DNA of 64,000 nucleotides from Pseudomonas fluorescens (GTDB lineage Bacteria > Pseudomonadota > Gammaproteobacteria > Pseudomonadales > Pseudomonadaceae): the NCBI RefSeq assembly GCF_001708445.1, contig NZ_CP015637.1, positions 3,535,001 through 3,599,000 of the forward strand, in the 5' to 3' direction. Both the position numbers and the translations under genes were made by a program. The notes beneath the pieces are model-generated. The model had not been told where the DNA came from. It saw nothing but the letters and a program-made list of their open reading frames with translations, and did no database searches. The first letter of the stretch is position 1. Every line of letters starts with the position of its first letter. Positions 27,888 to 36,375 of this stretch are shown piece by piece.

Positions 27888-28376
27888 ATGCGTCATATAA
27901 TCGGCTTATATGCATCGAAAAAAACAGAGCATTTGGGTCCGCTAGACCCAGAAGACCGAGTTACTTTTAGGTCTGACTGCTTTCATACGTTTGGATATTT
28001 TTCCCTTATAGCACCTGCTTTTGAACGATATGCACAAAGAGATGCAGGGATAGGCATTGAATCAATGAATGTAACGTTCCGCTTGAGAAATGACGATCTA
28101 GCTGACGTACTGGCAATTTTGAACGATCTCGAAACACAGCTCTGTCAGCAACCAAAGAGTTGGCAGGAGTATCTCGGTGAAATCCAACATCCAGGGCAAG
28201 AAAAGCGGCCAATCAAACCGCTGTTATTCAGACGTCGAGCCGTTCGGATTGTCGAAAGATTGCGAGCGTTAATGCTTAAAGCCCAAGCCCACGATAAATG
28301 CTTGGTATATGGAAATGGTATTTTCTACCGAACACTGTGCGGTATAAAAATGCCACCCGGTACCGTGTACTCCTAG
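27888..28376 (+). CDS. Hypothetical protein, 162 residues
   Basis: No family recognised. The protein alternates beta and helical stretches: FHTFGYFSLIAPAFERYA, then MNVTFRLRNDDLADVLAILN. It ends in YGNGIFYRTLCGIKMPPG. No signal peptide or membrane segment is seen. No strong ribosome binding site precedes the ATG. It is the last gene of the island before the lysE relic. Confidence 0.5.
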   Translation: MRHIIGLYASKKTEHLGPLDPEDRVTFRSDCFHTFGYFSLIAPAFERYAQRDAGIGIESMNVTFRLRNDDLADVLAILNDLETQLCQQPKSWQEYLGEIQHPGQEKRPIKPLLFRRRAVRIVERLRALMLKAQAHDKCLVYGNGIFYRTLCGIKMPPGTVYS

Positions 28377-28548
28377 AGCCGAGCCTACGGTTCAAGCGTT
28401 CTCTTCACTTGTCGAGGACGGGATAAACCCTATCCGTTAATCAAACGAAAGGATCCAGCCAAGTGGCAACCGCTGGCCGGTTTTCGACCGTACGAAAGCC
28501 TGAAAACAGCCAGGAGCAACCGTCTAGGATATTTCATATAGCCCACCA

Positions 28549-28651
28549 CCAGGCTTGCCTGTCACCACCAGAAAGTCCTGACGCGCCAGTGCCCATAACC
28601 CCACAGGTCGAAGCCGGCGGGGAGGAGGAGGGCGCCGGTGGCGAGGTCCAT
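28549..28651 (-). pseudogene. Remnant of a second lysE gene, internally deleted
   Basis: On the minus strand the ATG at 28651 starts MDLATGALLLPAGFDL, which matches residues 1-16 of the intact LysE at 13.8 kb (MDLATLALFLPACFAL). It then jumps to GLWALARQDFLVVTGKPGG, matching residues 107-125 (SLWALARQEFLVAAGNPKA). About 90 codons are missing between the pieces and the C-terminal ~80 are lost. The bases upstream of the ATG (CCGCC, GGAGCC) also match. Confidence 0.85.
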
Positions 28652-28704
28652 GGCGGCTCCGGGGCGGGGTGTCGATCATGCAAGGACATGACCGATCAGG
28701 GGGC

Positions 28705-30342
28705 TTAACCGAGCGCCTGTTGCTTGGCAATCTCCTGGTTGCGCAGAATGAACCGTTGCAACTTGCCACTTGGGGTCTTGGGCAGATGGTCGACAAACTC
28801 CATTTCCCGCGGATAAGCATGTGCGGCTAGACGCTGGCGTACATGCAGGCGCAGTTCCTCCGCCAACTCAGGGCTTGGCAGGTAGGGTGTGTTCAGCACG
28901 ACAAACGCCTTTATCAACTCGGTGCGTTGCGGATCGGGTTTGCCGATCACGGCCGCCTCGACCACCGCAGGGTGTTCGATCAGCGCGCTTTCCACATCGA
29001 ACGGCCCGACGCGGTAGCCGGACGTGGTAATCAGGTCATCATTGCGGCCGACGAAGCTGATACTGCCGTCGTCATTGAGCTCCACAATATCGCCGCTCAG
29101 GTAATAGCGCCCTGCAAAGGCCTGGGTGGGCATGCCGAGGTAGCCGTCGAACCAGCACAACGGCGAGCGCTCGCGATCAACGGCCAGTACGCCCGGCTGG
29201 CCGGCTGGCAATTCCCGGTGTGCCTTATCCAACACGACGATGCGGTATCCGGGCACCGCATAACCCGCTGAGCCTTCGCGGACCGGGTGACGCAAACCGT
29301 GGTGATTGCACAGCACCATGCCGATTTCCGTTTGCCCATAGTGGTCGTGAATCACCACGCCAAGCTGTTCGGCAAACCACCGCACGACTTGCGGGTTGAG
29401 CGGTTCTCCGGCGCTGCTGACGGCCCGCAGGCGCCCACGAACGGCGTCGGCGAACTCGGCCCCCGCGGCGATCAGGAAGCGGTAGGCGGTGGGCGAACCG
29501 GCCAGGTTGTTGATTGCGTACTTGGCAATGATGTGACGGGTACTTTCCACCGTGAAGGGGCCGTCGTAGAACAGCGTTGCATACCCACAAGCCAGCGGGC
29601 CGGTCACCGCGTAATACAAACCATAGGCCCAACCCGGGTCAGCCAGGTTCCAGAAGCGGTCGTCCGCACGCAAGTCAATCGCATCACGCATATAGCCCTT
29701 GAAGGCCAGAATCGCGCTTAACGGCACCTCCAGCGGTTTGGCCGGCCCGGTGGTGCCAGAGGTACACATCAACAGGAACGGCGCACTGGCATCCAGCAGC
29801 ACCGGCGCGCAATCGTCAGCCTGGCGGTTCAGTGCGCTCCAGAAGTGGTGATCAGCGGGGTTCTGTGGGGCGCCACCGGTCACAACGATGCTGGGGCAGT
29901 CAGTGACGTCGTCCAGCTTCGGACGGTTGTGCGGGTCGGTCACGATCCAGCGGGCGTTCGAGCAGTTCAAGCGTTGTTCGATGGCCTTGGGGCCGAAGGC
30001 CGTAAACAGCGGTTGGTAGACCGCGCCGATGCGCCAGGTGCCCAAAATGGCAATCAACAGTTCAACCGTGCGTGGCATCAGGCCGGCGACGCGATCGCCC
30101 GGCTTGACGCCTTGTTCACGCAAGAAATTGCCGAAGCGCGCCGCCTGGCGTTGCAGGTCGCGAAACCTGTAGCGCTCGGCATGGCCATCCTGCGCTTCGC
30201 AATACAACGCCACGGCCTCGCCGTGGGCATGCCGGTCGCAGCATTCGACGCAGGCGTTCAAAGCAGTAAGTTCGCCATGCAAATCCTGGGTGGCGCTCTG
30301 CAGATAATCGAAGGATTCAACAACGTGTTCATAATCGCGCAT
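28705..30342 (-). CDS. acsA: Acyl-CoA synthetase of the aldoxime/nitrile cluster
   Basis: 545 residues, ANL superfamily. The motifs are MCTSGTTGPAKP (phosphate loop), HDHYGQTEIG (adenine site), LSGDIVELNDDGSISFVGRN (hinge) and the catalytic C-terminal lysine in LPKTPSGKLQRF. It would activate the carboxylic acid released by the amidase to acyl-CoA with ATP. This position, at the end of the aldoxime-nitrile gene set, corresponds to the acyl-CoA synthetase described for P. chlororaphis B23. The TSGTTG motif is preceded by a Cys, as in medium/short-chain members. The exact acid is not readable. Confidence 0.85.
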   Translation of the reverse strand: MRDYEHVVESFDYLQSATQDLHGELTALNACVECCDRHAHGEAVALYCEAQDGHAERYRFRDLQRQAARFGNFLREQGVKPGDRVAGLMPRTVELLIAILGTWRIGAVYQPLFTAFGPKAIEQRLNCSNARWIVTDPHNRPKLDDVTDCPSIVVTGGAPQNPADHHFWSALNRQADDCAPVLLDASAPFLLMCTSGTTGPAKPLEVPLSAILAFKGYMRDAIDLRADDRFWNLADPGWAYGLYYAVTGPLACGYATLFYDGPFTVESTRHIIAKYAINNLAGSPTAYRFLIAAGAEFADAVRGRLRAVSSAGEPLNPQVVRWFAEQLGVVIHDHYGQTEIGMVLCNHHGLRHPVREGSAGYAVPGYRIVVLDKAHRELPAGQPGVLAVDRERSPLCWFDGYLGMPTQAFAGRYYLSGDIVELNDDGSISFVGRNDDLITTSGYRVGPFDVESALIEHPAVVEAAVIGKPDPQRTELIKAFVVLNTPYLPSPELAEELRLHVRQRLAAHAYPREMEFVDHLPKTPSGKLQRFILRNQEIAKQQALG

Positions 30343-30454
30343 ATCGACACCTGATTATTATTGTGGGGATCGGTCTTGCGAAAACCCCAGCAGCCTCTAC
30401 ATGCAGGCATGGCAACGGCTGGCTGTCGCCACCGGCTGGGGTGTGTTCATGGGG

Positions 30455-31747
30455 CTAGCCGTCCATCATGTCGGCTGCTTGCTGGGTGGCCTGGCTGGTT
30501 CGCGTGGCCAACTTGCGGACTTCATCGGCGACCACTGCGAAGCCGCGTCCGGCTTCGCCTGCGCGCGCCGCCTCAATGGCTGCGTTCAGCGCCAGGAGGT
30601 TGGTCTGGCTGGCGATGCCCTGGATGGTGGCAACAATCTGCGTCAGCTTGCTCAAGGTTTCCTGCATCATGCGGTGTTGCTGTTCCTGAGCCTCGCGTAG
30701 CGCACGCTCTTCATGGCTGGCATGGATATCCGTAATGGCGCCCACGACTCTTTGCGGGGAGCCATCGTCCGCGCGCCGGGTTTGGCCGCGGCCGCGAAAC
30801 CAGCGGTAAGTGCCGTTGTTGTGCTTGAGTCGATAATCCACGTCAAACGGTGTTTTGCCGCTGCGGTCGTCGACATGGGCGACGAACGCAGCGATAGCCC
30901 GTTCGCTGTCGTCGGGGTGCAGGCGCGAGGTCCAGCTTTCCAATGTATTGGGAAACTCCTCGACCGTGGTGTACCCCAGCAGTCGGCGCATTTGCGATGA
31001 CCACCAGATGGTATTTTTCGGGTTCGCCGGGTCGCCGGCCACGACCTCGATATCCCAGAGCCCGTCATGGAGCATTTCCCGGGAGATGTCGAAGCGTGTC
31101 GCCGCCAGTTCCAGCACCTCGTCTTGCAGGTGTTGTTGGTGAATGTCCCGCAGGCTGCCACCCATCGCCACAGGCAGGCCTTGCGCATCGCGGCGTGAAT
31201 CACCGCTGATCCTGCACCAGCGATAGTCGTCGCCCGATGGGGGCTGTATTCGCACGTCCAACACAAACGGCGTACGCCCGCTGCGATCGGCCAGGTGCCT
31301 GGCAAGGGTATCCAAATGGCGTTGACGGTCGGCCGGATGGAGCTGTTCGTTCCAATGGCCAAGCTGATCAATGCCCGGAGCCAGGATCGACGCAGACCCC
31401 GTCCACCTCATTGCGCATGCCAGTGACGGTGCAGCGGTTCCATTCACCTCCAGCTCCCAGAACAGTTCACCTGCGCCGTGGCTGACCAGGGCCCAGCGAG
31501 CCTCCCATTGCCGCAAAAGCGCGTCACGGCAGGCCACGCGCTCGTCCAGTTGGGTGACTTCCTGTGTCAGCGCGCGTGCCTGTTCTTTCAGGGCGCTGCG
31601 CTCTTGCAGCAATTGTTCGACGCCGGTCAGGATGCGTCGCAACAAAGGGTTGTTCGACGACAACGGCGTGCATGCCTGGTCAGGCTGGTCCAGTCTGTCG
31701 GCAAGCGGCGCCAAGACCCAGCGGGTGGTACGGCTAAAAAAGAGCAT
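30455..31747 (-). CDS. Soluble double-PAS chemoreceptor inside the nitrile cluster
   Basis: 430 residues with no transmembrane segment. A coiled-coil N terminus (about 45-80) is followed by two PAS-3-type domains (about 85-210 and 225-350, each ending in [10 protein letters not shown] / [10 protein letters not shown]). A short chemoreceptor signalling tip, [19 protein letters not shown], comes next. The protein stops about 35 residues after the tip, so the descending arm of the hairpin and the usual methylation helices are mostly missing. TAG stops it and no continuation is visible downstream. It lies between the activator and acsA genes, 17 bases from the former, so it should be co-expressed. 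Confidence 0.82.
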   Translation of the reverse strand: MLFFSRTTRWVLAPLADRLDQPDQACTPLSSNNPLLRRILTGVEQLLQERSALKEQARALTQEVTQLDERVACRDALLRQWEARWALVSHGAGELFWELEVNGTAAPSLACAMRWTGSASILAPGIDQLGHWNEQLHPADRQRHLDTLARHLADRSGRTPFVLDVRIQPPSGDDYRWCRISGDSRRDAQGLPVAMGGSLRDIHQQHLQDEVLELAATRFDISREMLHDGLWDIEVVAGDPANPKNTIWWSSQMRRLLGYTTVEEFPNTLESWTSRLHPDDSERAIAAFVAHVDDRSGKTPFDVDYRLKHNNGTYRWFRGRGQTRRADDGSPQRVVGAITDIHASHEERALREAQEQQHRMMQETLSKLTQIVATIQGIASQTNLLALNAAIEAARAGEAGRGFAVVADEVRKLATRTSQATQQAADMMDG

Positions 31748-31764
31748 GGTGTACCTCTACCGGG

Positions 31765-33024
31765 TCAAGTCGGTTGAACCGCCATGGGGGGCGTGGGGCG
31801 TGCCGATAAGGCCTCGGTGTCAAAGGCCGTCGCCGCCGGCAGTGCCTGCCAGGCCAGTGGGCCGGCGGCTATTTCCTGGGCACTCAGCAAACAATGGTCG
31901 AGTTCGCGCTGCAAGACGCGGGTGTCGAGCCCCTGGCCGATGAAGACCAGCTCCTGTCGGCAGTCGCCGACAACGCTGTCCCACTTGGCCATGATGCCCT
32001 GCAACCGATATTCGTCCCGCGGCCATTGCGATGGCTCGATGAAGTTCCACCAGCGCCCGACATAATCCCACTGGAACTGCTTGCCGCTTTGCGCCAGCAG
32101 GCCGATTTCCAGGTGGCGGCTGGCGAGCCAGAAGTAACCTTTGCTGCGCAACAAGCGACCGTTGCGCCAGGGCTTCTGTAGAAACTCGAGCAAGCGCTGG
32201 GGGTGAAAAGGCGCACGCTCCCGGTAGACCCAGGATGTCACGCCATAGGTATCCGACTCGGAGGCCGGCGTATCGGTAGCTTCCATTTTACGCATCCAGC
32301 CCGGCGAGGCTGCGAGGCTGGGTAAATCAAACAGATGGGTGTCGAGGAGGCTGGACAGCGCGACGTTCCCGTGAGCCATCGGCATGATCCGCGCGCTCGG
32401 GTTCAGGCCAGCGAGGATCGCATGCACTGCCTGGTAGCCGGGCTCGTCGATCAGGTCCCGCTTGTTGACCAGAATGACGTTGGCGTACTCCACCTGTTCG
32501 ATCAGAAGATCCGCCAGGTGACGCGTGGACGTGTGCGCCTCGGTGTCGGCGCGGGCAACGGTATCCGTCGATTCCAGCAGCGCCTGAAATTGGCTGCCAT
32601 CGACCACCGTCACCAGTGTATCAAGGCGTGCCAGCTCGCTGAGGCTGAAGCCTTCGGTGTCGAGGAAGGCGAAGGTCTCCGCGACCGGCATCGGTTCGGA
32701 GATCCCCGTGGATTCGATAAGCAGGTAATCGAAGCGCTGCTGACGTGCCAGGTCACTGATCTGTTCCAGCAGGTCGGCGCGCAGGGTGCAGCAAATGCAG
32801 CCATTGCTCATCTCGATCAACTCATCGCGGCCACGGTGCAGCGAGACGTCGCGCTGCACCGATTCGGCATCGAGGTTGACTTCGCTCATGTCGTTGACGA
32901 TGACCGCGACCCGCAGTCCTTGGCGATTTCGCAGGATAGCGTTGAGCAGGGTGGTTTTTCCGGCGCCGAGGAAGCCGGAAAGGACCGTCACCGGCAGTCG
33001 GCCCGCCTGGGCGCCTTCAATCAT
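31765..33024 (-). CDS. Nitrile hydratase activator, CobW/COG0523 GTPase (P47K type)
   Basis: 419 residues. The Walker A GFLGAGKTTLLNA is at residues 17-29. The metal-binding GCICC motif (CxCC) lies near residue 75, ESTGISEP is Walker B-like, and NKRDL is the guanine motif. A CobW C-terminal domain follows (about 265-385). COG0523 GTPases deliver metals; this subgroup is required for active Fe-type nitrile hydratase and is the gene after the beta subunit in Pseudomonas clusters. Its ATG overlaps the beta-subunit stop (ATGA). Confidence 0.9.
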   Translation of the reverse strand: MIEGAQAGRLPVTVLSGFLGAGKTTLLNAILRNRQGLRVAVIVNDMSEVNLDAESVQRDVSLHRGRDELIEMSNGCICCTLRADLLEQISDLARQQRFDYLLIESTGISEPMPVAETFAFLDTEGFSLSELARLDTLVTVVDGSQFQALLESTDTVARADTEAHTSTRHLADLLIEQVEYANVILVNKRDLIDEPGYQAVHAILAGLNPSARIMPMAHGNVALSSLLDTHLFDLPSLAASPGWMRKMEATDTPASESDTYGVTSWVYRERAPFHPQRLLEFLQKPWRNGRLLRSKGYFWLASRHLEIGLLAQSGKQFQWDYVGRWWNFIEPSQWPRDEYRLQGIMAKWDSVVGDCRQELVFIGQGLDTRVLQRELDHCLLSAQEIAAGPLAWQALPAATAFDTEALSARPTPPMAVQPT

Positions 33025-33683
33025 GCGTTCACCGCTTGGGCACCGGGGGCCTTATCCAAGTAGCTTTCGAAAAGATCGACCACGACGTAACCGTCATCTG
33101 CCGCGTCACCCCATAGATCTTTCACGCGAAACTCGACGTGGTAGGTAGGCTGATGGGCTGCGCTCAAGCCGCCGTGGCCAATGGCGTCGGGGAAGGGCCA
33201 CTGCTCTGAGGTGCGGTGCAGGACCACGCCTTCCTTACCGCGCACGTAGGCCGGCATGCGGATATGCCCCGCCACATATTCGTCTCGAACCACAACCCGA
33301 TCGCCCACTTCGAAGGGCGGCCTGCCGGTGATCGCCGGGCGACCTGTCGCATGGGCGGGGTTCGCCAGCTTGAAGTGGGAACCCAATGCCTGATCGAGCT
33401 CCGCCTGGGTGATAACGCCCGTTTCCACCAGCAGCGTGGCGGTCGCGATGATGTAGCGTTCGTAGTACTGGGTGCCGACATGCTGGCGAACGTCCAGGCG
33501 TTCGACGGCGTGACGCACTTCGTCCACGCTGAACTTTTTCAATTGGTCAACGCCGACAAACATCAAGCTATAGGCCAGGTGTTCCCAGTCCTGCTTGAAA
33601 ACCTGTTTGTAGCTGAGGCTGTTGATGGTGTGCGGCACTTTGCCAAAGCCTTGGAAACCGCCGAGATCGTGAAAGCCATCCAT
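33021..33683 (-). CDS. nthB: Nitrile hydratase beta subunit
   Basis: 220 residues, the length of the P. chlororaphis B23 subunit. The N terminus, MDGFHDLGGFQGFGKVPH, is the family signature. FEVGDRVVVRDEYVAGHIRM, then PAYVRGKEGVV, is the SH3-like C-terminal domain, and the closing WGDAADDGYVVVDLFESYL is conserved. It forms the alpha-beta dimer that hydrates nitriles to amides. The arginines that hydrogen-bond the alpha-subunit oxidised cysteines are expected near 50-60 and 140-150. Forty-two bases separate it from the alpha gene. Confidence 0.94.
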   Translation of the reverse strand: MDGFHDLGGFQGFGKVPHTINSLSYKQVFKQDWEHLAYSLMFVGVDQLKKFSVDEVRHAVERLDVRQHVGTQYYERYIIATATLLVETGVITQAELDQALGSHFKLANPAHATGRPAITGRPPFEVGDRVVVRDEYVAGHIRMPAYVRGKEGVVLHRTSEQWPFPDAIGHGGLSAAHQPTYHVEFRVKDLWGDAADDGYVVVDLFESYLDKAPGAQAVNA

Positions 33684-33725
33684 AATGAAAACTCCGCAAG
33701 TTGAACGATGATGAGTTGTTTTTTC

Positions 33726-34328
33726 TCAGCCAACGCGTGGCAGGGCGACGCCAATCAGCACGTCTTTGGTCACCAGCTGTTGAAGCTGTTCTTCACTCAT
33801 GTGCTCAGAGCCTTCAGGCCTTTGCGGCAACACCAGGTAACGGCTTTCGGCGCTGGTATCCCAGACTTTGATGACCGTGTCGCTCGGCAACTCCGTCCCC
33901 AGCTCGCGCAGTACGGTGCGCCCCTCCCGGACCAGGCGCGCACGAAACTCAAAGCCCTTGTACCACTCGGGTGGCAGGCCGAGGACCGGCCAGTTGGTGC
34001 AGGAGCACAGGCTGCAGACAATGACGTTCTTCACCCCCGGTGTATCTTCCAGGGCGACGATGTATTCGCCTTGTGGGCCGGTGTAGCCGAACTGCGCGCA
34101 AGCGGCTGTTCCGTCCTTGAGCAGCAGCGCCCGGAACTGCGGATCGACCCATGCCTTGGCGACCACGCGAGCGCCGTTCTCCGGGCTCCAGTCATGGGCC
34201 ATCAATTGAGTGAGCTGCTCGACATAGCCCTCTGGGATGAGTTCCTTGCTCTTGAGCACTTGAAACAAGGCCCATGCTCTCTCACCGGGGGTCGAAGGTG
34301 TCGCGGTCGTGGAAATCGATGTACTCAT
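33726..34328 (-). CDS. nthA: Nitrile hydratase alpha subunit, iron type
   Basis: 200 residues from the ATG at 34328, which has AGGAG seven bases upstream; the frame also opens seven codons earlier. The metal-binding claw is C105-SL-C108-S109-C110. The Ser after the first Cys (CSLCSC) marks Fe-type enzymes; cobalt types have Thr. Cys108 and Cys110 are the positions that become sulfinic and sulfenic acids in the family. The enzyme hydrates nitriles made by the aldoxime dehydratase of this cluster. In the family the Fe form binds NO in the dark, a light-controlled state. Confidence 0.95.
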   Translation of the reverse strand: MSTSISTTATPSTPGERAWALFQVLKSKELIPEGYVEQLTQLMAHDWSPENGARVVAKAWVDPQFRALLLKDGTAACAQFGYTGPQGEYIVALEDTPGVKNVIVCSLCSCTNWPVLGLPPEWYKGFEFRARLVREGRTVLRELGTELPSDTVIKVWDTSAESRYLVLPQRPEGSEHMSEEQLQQLVTKDVLIGVALPRVG

Positions 34329-34423
34329 GGGGTAACTCCTATCAGTCAACGCGGTTGAAAAGTCATTGCAACTTGCCGGTCTTTCTTATCGTTCTTCAGG
34401 GGGTGGCGGCGCCTGTAAAAGGC

Positions 34424-35938
34424 TCAGAGCGTGCGCCAGTCCACCGAGGCTTCAAACGCCGCCGCCGCTTGGTAAATCGTGCCCTCGGCGTAGTGTTTTG
34501 CGACCAGCATCAGCCCGACGGGCAGGCCGTCCAGCAGGCCACACGGAATCGACATGGCCGGATGCCCGGTGATGTCCTGTGGCGCGGTATTGCCGATCAT
34601 TTCCAACGCGCGAGCCACGTACTCCGTGATCGAGCAGTTCGCTGGCGGGTGGGGTTGGGCCGTGATGGGCGTGGTCGGCATCACCAGCAGGTCATAGGTT
34701 TGCAGCGCTTTGTCGTATCCCTGCCGGGCAAAGCGTGCAAGGTTCTGGGCCTTGGCGTAGTAGCGTCCGTTGTAGCGCGACAGGCCGTATTGGCCGACGA
34801 ACATGCAGAGCTTGAGCGACGCGGATAATTGGTCTGCGTGCTCGCGCCAGCTGGCTTGTTTGTCCAGCAGGCCGACATCGTAAAGTCCTTTCCAGTTAAA
34901 GCCTGCGCCGTTGCCATGCATCATCTGCATGGTCAAGCCTTCGCAACCGATGGGGTGCCACAGCAACCCCGCCAGGTTGTGCTCGGGAATGGAGACCGGC
35001 TCGACATGAGCGCCCAACGCCTCGAGTCGGGCGATGGCGTCGCGCACTTTGTCCGCCACGCGAGGGTCCTGGTTGGCAAGCGCGAACCCCTCTTGCAGCA
35101 CCCCGATTCTGAGTCCGCTCACGCCTTTTTCCAGGTAACTGCAATAGTCATCGACCTGAGGCGCCGCCTGGCGCGGGTCGAGTCCGTCTGCACCGGCCAT
35201 TGCCTGCAGCATCAGCGCGTTGTCGCGTACGTTACCGGTGATGGGGCCGACATGATCGATCGTGGCTTCAATCGCCATGACGCCGGTGTAGGGCACCAGG
35301 CCGTGGGTGGGCTTCATGCCGTAGGTACCGCAGAAGGCCGACGGGATCCGAATGGAGCCGCCTTGATCGCCGCCCACGGCGATGTCCACCTCACCGGCCG
35401 CAACCAATGCCGCGCTGCCTGATGAGGAACCGCCAGAGGCATAACCGTGGCGATGTGGGTTGTGCACCGGGGCTGGATCGGAGGTGTGGCTGCCTCCTGA
35501 AAGGCAGTAGTGCTCGCAGGTGGCTTTGCCGAGAATGGTCGCCCCCGCATCGAGCAAGCGGGTGACCACCGTGGCATCGAACCCCGGGACGAAGCCTTCC
35601 AACGGCGCTGCGCCGTTCATCATGGGGACGCCTGCCAGGGAGATATTATCTTTGAGCGCGACGGTTTTACCCGCCAGCAGGCCTTCGCGGGCACCATTCA
35701 CTTCTGTTCGGTAGTACCAGGCGTTCAGAGGGTTTTCCTTGGCCGATGGGCGATAGCCTGAACTGCGGTCGTAGCGTATTGGCGGAACGAAATCAGCCAG
35801 TTCGTCGACCAGGTCGTAGGCGTCGAAACTCGGTTGCATCAGTTCCAGGTAGGACGCTGCCTGTTCGTGCGTCAGTTGCATGTGCAACTGGGTCGCGATG
35901 TCTAAAACCTGGTCGAGGGTAGGGCGAGTAATGGCCAT
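34424..35938 (-). CDS. Amidase of the nitrile pathway (amidase-signature family)
   Basis: 504 residues. The catalytic Lys-Ser-Ser triad is K96 (VALKDNIS), S171 ([12 protein letters not shown]) and S195 ([15 protein letters not shown]), the numbering found in the enantioselective Rhodococcus amidase that accompanies nitrile hydratase. It hydrolyses the amide from nitrile hydratase to acid and ammonia. It is 95 bases upstream of nthA on the same strand. An unrelated amidase-signature enzyme, allophanate hydrolase, is at 7.5 kb. Confidence 0.92.
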   Translation of the reverse strand: MAITRPTLDQVLDIATQLHMQLTHEQAASYLELMQPSFDAYDLVDELADFVPPIRYDRSSGYRPSAKENPLNAWYYRTEVNGAREGLLAGKTVALKDNISLAGVPMMNGAAPLEGFVPGFDATVVTRLLDAGATILGKATCEHYCLSGGSHTSDPAPVHNPHRHGYASGGSSSGSAALVAAGEVDIAVGGDQGGSIRIPSAFCGTYGMKPTHGLVPYTGVMAIEATIDHVGPITGNVRDNALMLQAMAGADGLDPRQAAPQVDDYCSYLEKGVSGLRIGVLQEGFALANQDPRVADKVRDAIARLEALGAHVEPVSIPEHNLAGLLWHPIGCEGLTMQMMHGNGAGFNWKGLYDVGLLDKQASWREHADQLSASLKLCMFVGQYGLSRYNGRYYAKAQNLARFARQGYDKALQTYDLLVMPTTPITAQPHPPANCSITEYVARALEMIGNTAPQDITGHPAMSIPCGLLDGLPVGLMLVAKHYAEGTIYQAAAAFEASVDWRTL

Positions 35939-36375
35939 GATTTTCCTGTCTTTTGATCGATGATCGACACACCGGCTCGGGATTGTTCGACAACCGTTTC
36001 GAGCCCGTGGGACCCACTGAGTCCGGGTCGCAATGGAGATAAAATTAGGCCGCTATGGCCGTATTTGCATGGTTGAGCAGGACACTCATTTGGTTGAAAA
36101 AGACATCTGCACTCAGAAGATAAAGATCAGATCGCTGCGCGTGCCGATAATAAAAAAAGCGAGGCATTGGCCCCTGCGCGCAACGGTTCGAAACCTCCCG
36201 GCAACATTCCCAGCACCAGCACACTTCGATTCGGTTTCATGATCAAATCCCTGCCAAAAAGGTGGCCCCCACCCCATGCGCTAGAGATGAGGGACCAAAA
36301 AATAATGGGGTGAACCCGGCGTCAGGCTGGAGGGAGGAGCGACGCCCTCCAGGACAGATGGGTCAGCGTTGAGTG
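35939..36375. other. 437-base spacer between oxdA and the amidase gene
   Basis: No supported gene; a 69-codon plus-strand frame lacks a ribosome binding site and family resemblance. It contains two stem-loops close to the oxdA stop. The spacer is long for an operon, so an internal promoter or processing site for the amidase-nthAB part is plausible. Confidence 0.5.
36270..36352. terminator. Two stem-loops after oxdA
   Basis: CTGGAGGG at 36327 pairs with CCCTCCAG at 36345 (8 bp, 10-base loop). CACCCCAT at 36270 pairs with ATGGGGTG at 36305 (8 bp, 27-base loop that on the leftward transcript includes a run of six T, ATTATTTTTTGG). The pair stands directly downstream of oxdA and could attenuate transcription into the amidase gene or stabilise the oxdA message. 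Confidence 0.45.

Noticed and set aside
28463..28708. 81-codon plus-strand frame near the lysE relic
   Set aside because: It reads through the reverse of the relic; the relic explains the sequence better.
30343..30455. Frameshift that would extend the PAS chemoreceptor
   Set aside because: Only 112 bases lie before the next gene and none of the three frames shows the missing chemoreceptor C terminus.
36033..36242. 69-codon plus-strand frame in the oxdA-amidase spacer
   Set aside because: No ribosome binding site and no family resemblance; the ATG at 36033 is in non-coding-like sequence.
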